64,000 bases of DNA from Actinomycetota bacterium (lineage in GTDB: Bacteria > Actinomycetota > Actinomycetes > Actinomycetales > Dermatophilaceae): contig JAIUNK010000019.1 of NCBI GenBank assembly GCA_020161845.1, positions 1 through 64,000 on the forward strand, written 5' to 3'. The position numbers and the translations under genes were made by a program. Below are positions 17,103 through 24,493 of this stretch, one piece after another (within the stretch, counting starts at the first letter, position 1; the number at the start of each line of letters is the position of its first letter). Under the pieces are notes generated by a model. It did no database searches. It worked only from the letters and a program-made list of their open reading frames with translations, and had not been told where the DNA came from.

Positions 17103-17129
17103 TTTAGATTCGCAGTGGGCCGCCGATAG
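17103..17129 (+). promoter_or_regulatory. Sigma-28-like flgK promoter
   Basis: TTTA at 17103-17106, 15 bases, GCCGATAG at 17122-17129. The -35 box overlaps the tail of the upstream terminator. flgK starts 86 bases downstream. Confidence 0.65.
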
Positions 17130-17215
17130 GGAATACGGCTGCCCAGTCGGCATCGGGCAGCCCAGGACAGCACGATGCGGCCCTGACCGCTCACGGATGA
17201 GTTGGAGTAGCCCAG

Positions 17216-18712
17216 ATGTCTTCTTTCGGCAGCCTGAATCTCGGCGCGCGCGCGATTTTCGCAGCACAGCGCGGCCTGGACGTCACCGGCCAAAACATCG
17301 CGAACTCCGCCACTCCCGGATACTCCCGGCAGCGGGTCGACCAGGTCGCAGTCGGTGGTCCCACTGTCCCCGCGATCTGGGCCAAGTACGACCAGGCCGG
17401 CGGTGGCGTAAAAGTCACCGGAATCTCCCGGATGCGCGACGAGTTCCTGGAGGCGCGGGCGAGGACAGCGCACCAGACACAGGGCGATTACGCCGAGAAG
17501 CAGAAGGTCTACGAGGCTCTCGAGCGCACCTTCGGTGAGCCGTCGACCAAGCAGCTCCAGGCCCAGCTCGGGGAGTACTGGACGGCGTGGAGCGGGATCG
17601 CCAACGATGTCACGGCTGCTGCGCCCCGCGGCGTGGTGCTTCAGAAGGCACAGGCAGTTATTAATCAGTTCAACTCCATGGGCAAACAGATCGCCACGCA
17701 ATGGGATGATGCGCGCACCGAGTTCAACGCGAACGTCGACGATGTCAATGCCATGGCGAAGGACATCGCACGGCTGAATCGAGCGATTAAGAACAACGTC
17801 ATCAACGGCCTGCCTGCCAATGAACTCGCGGACCAGCGTGACCAGCTCGTCGAGAAGGTAACCACCCTCACCGGCGCCAAGGCAGAGCCCGCCGCCGATG
17901 GCGTCGTCAACGTGCGCCTAGGGGGCGGCACGGGCGACTACCTCGTGAACGACCGGTTCTACGCGCAGGTGGGCGCTACCGGTCCGGCGGGGTATGACGC
18001 CTCCCTGCCCGCCAGGCCAGCCGCCGTCGGTGTCACCTGGACCGCCGGGCTACGGGACATCTCTGACCCGCTCGCGGCGGCCGCCCCGACGCCCGCGAGC
18101 GTGGTCCTCACGTCCGCGACGACGGGCACGATGGCCGGTCAGCTCACCAACATGAACACCACGCTGCCGGACTATATGGACGACCTCAACAAGGTGGCGC
18201 AGAGCTTCGCCGACAAGGTCAACAGCCAGCAGCAGCAGGGCTACACCCCACCGCTCGACGCCGCCAACCCAGGCCAGGCCGGCTCGGACATGTTCACGTC
18301 GGATGGCGCCGCCAATACCGGCATCACCGCGAAGAACCTTCAGCTTGCGTCGGGCTTCACGGCCAACCAGCTGGCTGTGTCGGACACCCAGTGGGACGCG
18401 ACCGGCAAGGTCCTCAACGCAAACAACGCACTAAAGATGGCGGGTCACCTCAGCGACAAGGACGGTCCCGATGCGGCGTATCGAAGCTTGATCGCCAAGC
18501 TCGGTACGGAGGCGCAGAGCATTAGCCGCAACAAGACAGCCGCAGACAACGTCGTCAAGAATGCTGACGACGCGCGCGATAGCGTGAGCGGTGTCTCACT
18601 CAACGAGGAGATGACTCACCTCGTGCAGTACCAGCACAGCTTCCAGGCTGCCGCGAAGTTCATTACCGCAGTCGACGCGACGATCGAGTCGCTCCTGAAC
18701 ATGACTCACTGA
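17216..18712 (+). CDS. flgK: Flagellar hook-associated protein 1
   Basis: The protein has 498 residues. The N-terminus GSLNLGARAIFAAQRGLDV with NIANSATPGYSRQRV is the rod/hook/HAP signature, and the C-terminus GVSLNEEMTHLVQYQHSFQ with AAAKFITAVDATIESLL completes the D0 coiled coil. FlgK joins the hook to the filament together with FlgL. Middle domain is shorter than in enterobacteria. It is followed by flgL after 18 bases. No flgN chaperone gene precedes it here. Confidence 0.95.
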   Translation: MSSFGSLNLGARAIFAAQRGLDVTGQNIANSATPGYSRQRVDQVAVGGPTVPAIWAKYDQAGGGVKVTGISRMRDEFLEARARTAHQTQGDYAEKQKVYEALERTFGEPSTKQLQAQLGEYWTAWSGIANDVTAAAPRGVVLQKAQAVINQFNSMGKQIATQWDDARTEFNANVDDVNAMAKDIARLNRAIKNNVINGLPANELADQRDQLVEKVTTLTGAKAEPAADGVVNVRLGGGTGDYLVNDRFYAQVGATGPAGYDASLPARPAAVGVTWTAGLRDISDPLAAAAPTPASVVLTSATTGTMAGQLTNMNTTLPDYMDDLNKVAQSFADKVNSQQQQGYTPPLDAANPGQAGSDMFTSDGAANTGITAKNLQLASGFTANQLAVSDTQWDATGKVLNANNALKMAGHLSDKDGPDAAYRSLIAKLGTEAQSISRNKTAADNVVKNADDARDSVSGVSLNEEMTHLVQYQHSFQAAAKFITAVDATIESLLNMTH

Positions 18713-18730
18713 GCTAGCTGAGGACCCGAC

Positions 18731-19663
18731 ATGCGAATCACCCAGAACTCGATGAACCGGACCCAGCTCATGGGCCTGGACGACAGCCTCGGGCGCCTGC
18801 AGAAGACGCAGGAGCAGCTCACGTCCGGCAAGCGGCTTAACCGCCCGTCCGACAGCCCGGTCGACACCGTCGAGGCCATGCGGCACCGGGCGGACCAGCG
18901 TGCGCTAGAGCAGTTCGGCATCAACATCTCCGACGGGCTCTCCCGGCTACAGGCAACCGACGACGCTCTTGCACGTATCAACCCGATGCTCCAGCGGGTT
19001 CGCCAGCAGACGGTTGCCGCCCTGAACGGCACCAACAGCGAGATCCAGCGGAAGGCCTATGCCGAGGAGCTAAAGCAGCTCAAGTCTGCGGTGATTCAGG
19101 TAGCCAACACCCAGTACGGCGGCAGGCCGATCTTTGCTGGCACGGCATACGACCCCGCGAATAACAACGCGTTCGAGCCCACAACCGGGGCCTTTCTCGG
19201 CAACTCCGAAAAGGTGCTCCGCACGATCAGCGACTCGCCGGGCGAGGCGGGGCAAATGGACATCGGCGCCTCCGGCAAGGACGCACTGTCCAACCTGCTT
19301 GCGGACGACACCACGAACCCCCCGGGCAAGGGCCTCCTTGAACGGCTCGCCGACGAGCTCGGCCAGCCGGATGGCTCATACAGTCAATCGAATGCCTCGG
19401 CGCTCCTTACGGACCTGGACCAAGCGATGGACCAGCTCCAGTCGGTGCAGAGCGTCGTCGGCGCCAAGGTGAACCGTTTGGAGAAACTTCAGGAGCTCAA
19501 CGGCCTGCAGGACGATGCGTCACGGATCGCGCTGTCGAAGGTCGAGGACGTCGACTTCATCAAGGCGGCCATGGACCTCAACATTCAGTCGAATGCCTAC
19601 AACGCCGCGCTGCAGGCGTCGGCCAAGATCATCCAGCCGTCGCTGATGGAGTTCCTCCGCTGA
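18731..19663 (+). CDS. flgL: Flagellar hook-associated protein 3
   Basis: The protein has 310 residues, a typical FlgL length. It starts MRITQNSMNRTQLMGLDDS with LGRLQKTQEQLTSGKRLNRPSD, and its C-terminus (DDASRIALSKVEDVDFIKA, AALQASAKIIQPSLMEFL) has the flagellin-like coiled-coil end. It forms the second junction ring below the filament. It lies in one unit with flgK. FliW and CsrA genes, which often follow flgL, are absent; a VVAT-domain gene follows instead. Confidence 0.95.
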   Translation: MRITQNSMNRTQLMGLDDSLGRLQKTQEQLTSGKRLNRPSDSPVDTVEAMRHRADQRALEQFGINISDGLSRLQATDDALARINPMLQRVRQQTVAALNGTNSEIQRKAYAEELKQLKSAVIQVANTQYGGRPIFAGTAYDPANNNAFEPTTGAFLGNSEKVLRTISDSPGEAGQMDIGASGKDALSNLLADDTTNPPGKGLLERLADELGQPDGSYSQSNASALLTDLDQAMDQLQSVQSVVGAKVNRLEKLQELNGLQDDASRIALSKVEDVDFIKAAMDLNIQSNAYNAALQASAKIIQPSLMEFLR

Positions 19664-19734
19664 CGCCTCTGGTCCTACTGCTCAGCGGCCCGCTGGTTGA
19701 TGGGTACCGGTCTCTGAAAGCCTTAGAGCGGCAG

Positions 19735-19761
19735 TCAGGATCGGCGTACGGCGGTCGATGG
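19735..19761 (+). promoter_or_regulatory. Sigma-28-like promoter for the stand-alone VVAT-domain gene
   Basis: TCAG at 19735-19738, 15 bases, GTCGATGG at 19754-19761. It uses the CGATGG -10 variant. The gene starts 57 bases downstream. Confidence 0.5.
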
Positions 19762-19818
19762 GTGAATGACACCACGACGCCAGTGCCGCTTTCGGCACCG
19801 TTCCAGTGAGGACACCGC

Positions 19819-20388
19819 ATGCCCGACAACGAGCCGATGAGCTGGGCCGACATCGCCGCGCAGATCCGCGGAATCGGGGAGCCGGGTCAGTCCGATGTGC
19901 AGACTACGACCCGCACTCCCTTCCGGATCGTCGTTGCCACCGACTTTTCTCAAGCTGCGACGACCCTGAGCGTCCTCAAGGCATACGCCGCTATGTTCCC
20001 CGCCGACGCCCCGGTCGAGCTCGTCCTCGCCGTTCCGCATGAGCCCACCGACGAGGACGTGTCCTGCGCTCAAGTTCTGCTCGAGGGGCTCGATGTGGAC
20101 ACCGCCATCGCTCCGGTGCGCGTGGAGTCGTTCGCCGAGGCTGCAGGCAAGAGCGCCCACGCCGCCGTCGTGAGCAATGGTGACCTGCAGGTGCTCGTCA
20201 TGGAGCTCGGCGCGGCTTTCACCGCCATGCACCGACTGGCAACCGTTGTGGCCGACGCGGATTTGCTCGCTCGGGAGCCCGAGCCCGTAGATGTCCCTAA
20301 CGCCGCGTTACAGCGCCGATTCGTCTCGTTCTGCGAGGTCACATCTGCCGCCGATCCTGCTGCGGGGGTATTCGCCGAATCACTCTGA
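19819..20388 (+). CDS. Stand-alone VVAT-type domain protein, copy 1
   Basis: The protein has 189 residues from ATG 19819. After a 40-residue leader it shows the shared domain: FRIVVATDFSQAATTLSVLK, VELVLAVPHEPTDED, VRVESFAEA, VVSNGDLQVLVMELG. No signal peptide, membrane span or second domain is seen. The alternation of strand and helix suggests a Rossmann-like half, similar in outline to one lobe of GT-B glycosyltransferases, but no nucleotide-sugar motif is visible. It has its own flagellar-type promoter, sits just after flgL and ends at a bidirectional terminator. Function is unknown; a role in filament modification is inferred from company. Confidence 0.7.
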   Translation: MPDNEPMSWADIAAQIRGIGEPGQSDVQTTTRTPFRIVVATDFSQAATTLSVLKAYAAMFPADAPVELVLAVPHEPTDEDVSCAQVLLEGLDVDTAIAPVRVESFAEAAGKSAHAAVVSNGDLQVLVMELGAAFTAMHRLATVVADADLLAREPEPVDVPNAALQRRFVSFCEVTSAADPAAGVFAESL

Positions 20389-20402
20389 TCCCCGTCCTAC
20401 CT

Positions 20403-20430
20403 GAGCCCGCCACGACATCGTGGCGGGCTC
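20403..20430. terminator. Bidirectional terminator between convergent genes
   Basis: A perfect 12-bp stem (GAGCCCGCCACG with its inverse) around a 4-base loop, placed between the plus-strand gene ending at 20388 and the minus-strand gene ending at 20488. Confidence 0.8.
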
Positions 20431-20487
20431 GGGCCCTTTGGGACAAGGGGTTCAGGCGGTCGGTGTCTCTCCCTGTGTGGTGGGGGT

Positions 20488-21588
20488 TCAGGCGGTGAGC
20501 GCGGCGAGGTCGTCTGCGTACCGGGATTCGCCGTAGAGGTCGACCAGCGTACGAAGTGTGGCGACGACCTCGCCCGCATCCATTGCCTGCAGCGCGGCCA
20601 AGCGGCGAAGATCGAGAACCTCAAGGTCTGCGGCACGCTCGCGGATATCGGGGCTAGGTGAGCCGAGCCAGGGCGCGGTGAGTCTCAGGACGTCAGTCCA
20701 GCCGCCCCCGCGATGGCACAGGCGCGCTGCAACGTCCCGCAATGTGCGCTCGTCGCCACCGGCTGATCGAAGACCTTCCAGGTGTCGGGCAGCCTCGCTC
20801 ACCCGGTCGGACGCGATGAGCGTCGTCGTGATGTCGACGGCGGTGAGGCGCCACGAAAGGGTGCCGACGGCGAAGCCCGCCAAGGCCTCCGCGTAGAGGA
20901 CGAGTGCGTCGTCGGTACGCCCGAGGGCCGCCAAGGATCGCGCAGCGTGGCGTGCCGATCGGATGACGTCGGTTGGGTCGCGGCGCGCCCGGGCGGCCGA
21001 GAGGGCGCCCAGAGCCGTGCCGGCATTGCGTTCAGCCTTGGCGGCCCGGAGCCGCTCGGTGGCGTAGCCATAGTGCCGCAGTGAAGCAACGCTCTCGCCG
21101 ATCGTGCCGATCCGACAGGTTCTGCCATCCAGTCGCGTGGGGATCTCGTGGATCGCACGGGCGAAACGCACCTCGTCGCGCCATACGAGTTTTGCATATG
21201 GCGTTCGGCCTGCGATCCGTCCTTCCTCGTCGAGATGTTGTTGGACCAGGCTGAAGACGTCGCAACCGGTGCCCACGAGGTGTCCGGCGAGAGCGGCGGG
21301 ATCACCAACGTACTCCTCGTCCGCGTCGATCGTCAGCGCCCACGCGGCGCTGGACATGGCGAGGCTGGCGTTGCGCGCACGTGCGAAGTCGTCATCCCAA
21401 TAGCCTTCAGCGACATGGCAACCCGCCGCCCTGGCGATGGCGATGGTGTCGTCGGTGGACCCCGTGTCGTAGACGTGGACTTCTCCGAGCAGAGGTCGAA
21501 GCGCCTCCAGAGAGGCGAGGCAACGCGGCAGGTTGAGCGCTTCGTCCTTGACGATGAGACACGCATCGAGGATTGGCGGGGAGTCCAT
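20488..21588 (-). CDS. GT2 glycosyltransferase with helical C-terminus, copy 3
   Basis: The protein has 366 residues from ATG 21588 (MDSPPILDACLIVKDE). An upstream ATG at 21654 keeps the frame open but lies inside the predicted -10 box, so the shorter start is preferred. The GT2 core has VHVYDTGSTDDT, GYWDDDFARARNASLAM and IDADEEY, clearly paralogous to the genes at 11289 and 12620 but more divergent. The C-terminal 160 residues are Ala/Leu-rich helices like TPR repeats. It stands on the other side of the filament genes and has its own flagellar-type promoter, so all three paralogues look co-regulated. Confidence 0.85.
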   Translation of the reverse strand: MDSPPILDACLIVKDEALNLPRCLASLEALRPLLGEVHVYDTGSTDDTIAIARAAGCHVAEGYWDDDFARARNASLAMSSAAWALTIDADEEYVGDPAALAGHLVGTGCDVFSLVQQHLDEEGRIAGRTPYAKLVWRDEVRFARAIHEIPTRLDGRTCRIGTIGESVASLRHYGYATERLRAAKAERNAGTALGALSAARARRDPTDVIRSARHAARSLAALGRTDDALVLYAEALAGFAVGTLSWRLTAVDITTTLIASDRVSEAARHLEGLRSAGGDERTLRDVAARLCHRGGGWTDVLRLTAPWLGSPSPDIRERAADLEVLDLRRLAALQAMDAGEVVATLRTLVDLYGESRYADDLAALTA

Positions 21589-21650
21589 GGAGTGCACCTG
21601 TCTGCTGCTGATCGCCCCGGCGTCGACGTGCCGGCTTGCCGTCGCCTTCT

Positions 21651-21677
21651 CCATCGGCCGAGGCTGTCGCGCGATGA
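21651..21677 (-). promoter_or_regulatory. Sigma-28-like promoter for GT2 copy 3
   Basis: On the minus strand TCAT (21677-21674), 15 bases, GCCGATGG (21658-21651). It stands back to back with the plus-strand promoter at 21700. The -35 box departs from TCAG in its last base. Confidence 0.4.
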
Positions 21678-21699
21678 GGTCCCTCCTTCGCCAGCCTGC

Positions 21700-21727
21700 T
21701 CAGAAGCGTTACCCCGTAAGCCGATAG
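21700..21727 (+). promoter_or_regulatory. Sigma-28-like promoter for stand-alone VVAT gene 2
   Basis: TCAG at 21700-21703, 16 bases, GCCGATAG at 21720-21727. The spacer is one base longer than in the other sites. Confidence 0.5.
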
Positions 21728-21744
21728 GGCAACGTGAGGACAAT

Positions 21745-22446
21745 GTGTGGAGCACGACCTGCTGCTCGGCCCTGGCAGGTGGGCGTGTGAGTCCATCGCC
21801 GTCGAGCGATGAGGTCAACTTCGTCGCAGGGCAGGACCAGGCGGTGCGGCGGATCGTCGGTACGTCGGGTGCCCGCCCACTAGGGTCGCCGGACGCCGAC
21901 CGGCACTCGGCGTACGGGCAGGCTCCGGCGTACGGCCTGGACAGCGCTGACCCCCGCCCGGGCGCCGTCGAGGTGCCGGCCTTCCGCGTGGTGGTGGCCA
22001 CCGACTTCGCCGCCGAATCGCTGTCCGCCCGAACCGCGCCGCTGTCTGTGCTCAAGGCTTTTGCGCTCATGTTCTCGGCCGGGCAACCCGTGAACCTGAT
22101 CTTCGCCGTCGACCACGAGGCCGCAGAGGCGGATGCTCTGGCCGCGCAGCAGCTCCTGGCGCAACTCCCGGGGGACCGACCGCTGGCGGGCATCGCGATC
22201 GAGTCGTTCGACGAGGCGCCGGCTCAGCCGACGTACGTCTCGCTCATCCCGCAAGGCGATCCCGCCGCGCTGATCACCGACCTGGCGAAGACCCTGACGG
22301 CGATGCACCTGCTCGCCGAGACTCTGGCTCATCCAGGCCGGCTGCGGATCGCTCTCGTCCATCAGCACCTCATCGCGCGCGTCCGCGACCGCCGCCTGGC
22401 CGACCGCCTGACCAGCTATCGCGAGGTCGACCTTCCCGGGTTGTAG
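21745..22446 (+). CDS. Stand-alone VVAT-type domain protein, copy 2
   Basis: The protein has 233 residues if started at GTG 21745 (GAGGA 4 bases upstream), or 219 from GTG 21787. A Ser/Pro/Gly-rich leader of 60-80 residues precedes the shared domain: FRVVVATDFAAE, APLSVLKAFALMF, VNLIFAVDHEAAE, IAIESFDEAP, LIPQGDPAALITDLAKTL. It is most like the protein at 19819 (SVLKA-A-MF, TAMH-LA). No transmembrane or catalytic motif is visible. It is divergent from the third GT2 gene and behind its own flagellar-type promoter. Role unknown, inferred to act with the glycosyltransferases. Confidence 0.68.
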   Translation: MWSTTCCSALAGGRVSPSPSSDEVNFVAGQDQAVRRIVGTSGARPLGSPDADRHSAYGQAPAYGLDSADPRPGAVEVPAFRVVVATDFAAESLSARTAPLSVLKAFALMFSAGQPVNLIFAVDHEAAEADALAAQQLLAQLPGDRPLAGIAIESFDEAPAQPTYVSLIPQGDPAALITDLAKTLTAMHLLAETLAHPGRLRIALVHQHLIARVRDRRLADRLTSYREVDLPGL

Positions 22447-22505
22447 TGGGGCGCGGTCGGACCGGGCGTCGACACCTGTCGGCCTGATCTCACGTGTCAG
22501 AACAT

Positions 22506-22535
22506 TGCCAGATGACGCATGCGGCGAATCTGGCA
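22506..22535. promoter_or_regulatory. Operator-like inverted repeat before the toxin-antitoxin pair
   Basis: TGCCAGA at 22506-22512 and TCTGGCA at 22529-22535 form an inverted repeat just upstream of the antitoxin start, with a TAGGAT -10-like box right after it. Antitoxins of this type usually bind such sites to repress their own operon. Confidence 0.5.
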
Positions 22536-22547
22536 TAGGATCGTCAT

Positions 22548-22889
22548 ATGGCAGAACGCGCTTCGGTGAAGGTCGGTCCCTCGAATCGTGTCGTCATGCC
22601 CGCCCAGGTCAGGGCCGCGTTGGGGGTCCAAGAAGGTGACCGTGTCGAGTTCGTCATTGACGGAGTTGACGTCCACCTAGTGTCGCCCCACATCCGGCTC
22701 GCCGCCGTGTGGGCCAAAAATCACGGTGGCGACGGCGGGGACTCGACGAGCGACGTCCGAGAGGCGCGCCTGAACGACCTCGCCCAGCAGGATGCCAAGT
22801 GGGACCGCATCGAGGCCGCCGTGAGCGGCGACGACCGCAGCGAAGACGAGATCGCCGCCGATCTGCTCGCCCGTATCGGTCTCGACTGA
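22548..22889 (+). CDS. AbrB/VapB-type antitoxin
   Basis: The protein has 113 residues. The N-terminal half is an AbrB/SpoVT-like swapped-hairpin DNA-binding domain: KVGPSNRVVMPAQVRAALGV followed by GDRVEFVIDG. The acidic C-terminal half (DDRSEDEIAADLLARIG) likely wraps the toxin. It overlaps the toxin gene by one base (TGATG) and is preceded by an inverted repeat, consistent with autoregulation. Confidence 0.85.
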   Translation: MAERASVKVGPSNRVVMPAQVRAALGVQEGDRVEFVIDGVDVHLVSPHIRLAAVWAKNHGGDGGDSTSDVREARLNDLAQQDAKWDRIEAAVSGDDRSEDEIAADLLARIGLD

Positions 22890-23329
22890 TGGTGGCCGTG
22901 TGCCTTGACTCCTCCGCCGTCGTCTCCTTGCTGATCCAGGAACGCGGGTGGCAGGCCGTCCACGCGGTTTTGCAGCGTGTCGACAGCGCGTTCCTCCCGT
23001 GCCCAGGTCTCGCCGAGGTGATCACAACGACTCGGGAGAAGGGCAACGTCTCGACCGGCCCAGAGATCGCCGAGGCGTTGCGCGGTCAAGGGGTCGAGTT
23101 CGCCCAGAGCACTGAGGCCGATCTGATCGAGGCCGCCGACCTTCTGGAAATGTCGGCGACCCATCCCGGCCCACCCGGACGAAACGGCAGGCCTGCCACA
23201 TTGTCGATGGCCGACGCCCTGATTATCGCCGCCGCGCAGCGCCTCGGTGCACCCGTCCTCACCCGTGACCGGTACTGGTCGGACCTCGCCCACGCCGGCC
23301 TGATCCGAGTCACGATCCACACGTTCTGA
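22889..23329 (+). CDS. vapC: PIN-domain toxin (VapC family)
   Basis: The protein has 146 residues from ATG 22889, which overlaps the antitoxin stop. PIN-domain acidic residues are in place: CLDSSAVVSL at the start, Glu in CPGLAEVIT, Asp in SMADALIIAAA, and LTRDRYW near the end. VapC toxins are Mg-dependent RNases that cut tRNA or rRNA when the antitoxin is degraded. Its place between the filament and chemotaxis genes looks like an independent insertion; a hairpin terminator closes the pair. Confidence 0.88.
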   Translation: MVAVCLDSSAVVSLLIQERGWQAVHAVLQRVDSAFLPCPGLAEVITTTREKGNVSTGPEIAEALRGQGVEFAQSTEADLIEAADLLEMSATHPGPPGRNGRPATLSMADALIIAAAQRLGAPVLTRDRYWSDLAHAGLIRVTIHTF

Positions 23330-23373
23330 CGCCGCTGAAACCGGACACGCCGTTCGTAGCACCCAGACGCGAC

Positions 23374-23436
23374 GACGCGGCCCGGCGTGCCGGTCCGCCT
23401 CCCGGGGGAGGCAGCAACGGTACGCCGGGCCGCGTC
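23374..23436. terminator. Bidirectional hairpin between vapC and the chemotaxis unit
   Basis: GACGCGGCCCGGCGT pairs with ACGCCGGGCCGCGTC across a loop that contains a second small hairpin (GCCTCCCGGGGGAGGC). It lies between convergent genes. Confidence 0.75.
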
Positions 23437-23461
23437 AAGGGACCGAGCAGCGGGCCGAGCA

Positions 23462-23947
23462 CTACATGGGGACGACGATGCCGATCGCGCCGAGCCCGTA
23501 GCCCTCGATGTCCAGCTGGTAGTCGGCACGTTTGCCGAGACCACGCAGCAGCATGGCGGCATTCGTGGGAATCACCGAACCAGGCTGGAACACCGCATTG
23601 AGCTTGAGGTGCGTCTCGTTCTCGCCCACGTTGAACAGGGACGCGAAGATGTTGAGCACCTCATAAAAGTTGTCGTAGAGCGCCGGTGGCAGCTCCACGT
23701 TCTCGATGGCCGAATTCGCCCCGGTCGGGGGCACCAGGCCGAGCGCCGCGCCGGAGCGCGCCGCCAAATCGAGGTCCGCGCAGACGAGCGCCTTGGTGTC
23801 GAGGTTGCCGTCGACGTACAGGCCGGTGCAGCAGGCGCGTCGCGCGCTGGGCACCACCGGCTTGTCGTGCGGCGAGATCGTCACCGTGCGGCCCAGAAGG
23901 TCCTGGAAGAGGTCCTTCACGGGCTTTGGCTCGGGGATGGGAGTCAT
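23462..23947 (-). CDS. Conserved-looking protein of the cheX-cheY unit
   Basis: The protein has 161 residues from ATG 23947 with AGGA upstream. I do not recognise a named family with certainty. It contains an alternating strand/helix pattern (DLFQDLLGRTVTI, LVCADLDLAARSGAALGL, ALYDNFYEVLNIFASLF), and the layout of an N-terminal strand, a central helix and a two-strand end recalls CheC/CheX-like folds, but the E-x-x-N phosphatase motif is not seen. It is last in a three-gene unit after cheX and cheY, so a role in chemotaxis or motor switching is inferred. Confidence 0.6.
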   Translation of the reverse strand: MTPIPEPKPVKDLFQDLLGRTVTISPHDKPVVPSARRACCTGLYVDGNLDTKALVCADLDLAARSGAALGLVPPTGANSAIENVELPPALYDNFYEVLNIFASLFNVGENETHLKLNAVFQPGSVIPTNAAMLLRGLGKRADYQLDIEGYGLGAIGIVVPM

Positions 23948-24032
23948 GGTCCTAGAGCGTTTCTCGCGATACTGCGCGGATGGGGGAGAGGCGTACGCCG
24001 TGGCTGCGGCGCGCGCCAAGTAAGCAGGGGCG

Positions 24033-24395
24033 TCAGCCCAGGACCGGCTTCAGGGCCTCGGAGAACATGTCCGCCGTGAACGGCTTGGCGATGAGGAACA
24101 GCGCGCCGTGCTCGGAGGCCTGCGAACGCATCGCGTCCGAACCCTCGGAGGTCACGAAGCCGAACGGGACCTGGTTGCCGTCCGCGCGCAGCGCCTGCAG
24201 GAACTCGATCCCACTCATGTTGGGCATGTTCCAGTCGGACAGCACCATGTCGGGGCTGTTGGCCTTGACGGCCGCCAGACCTTCGGCGCCGTCCTCACAT
24301 TCGATGATGTCCGCGCCGTCGTACCCGGCCTGGCGCAGGGTACGGACCACGATCATCCGCATCGCGCGGCTGTCATCGGCAACTACGACCTTCAC
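24033..24395 (-). CDS. cheY: CheY-type response regulator
   Basis: The protein has 120 residues, a single receiver domain. Acidic pocket DDS near residue 7, phospho-acceptor Asp in VLSDWNMP, conserved Thr in VTSE and Lys in IAKPF are all present. It would carry the phosphoryl signal from CheA to the motor switch. It lies between cheX, a likely CheY phosphatase, and the unknown gene at 23462. A second cheY lies at 29163. Confidence 0.93.
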   Translation of the reverse strand: MKVVVADDSRAMRMIVVRTLRQAGYDGADIIECEDGAEGLAAVKANSPDMVLSDWNMPNMSGIEFLQALRADGNQVPFGFVTSEGSDAMRSQASEHGALFLIAKPFTADMFSEALKPVLG

Positions 24396-24493
24396 GGTTG
24401 TCTCACTCTCTGGGTCAATCTGTCAGTCACAAGGGAAACACAGGGGAAAAGGACTCTTGGCCCGGCTGGCGCTCGCGCGCCCGGAGCAGAATG

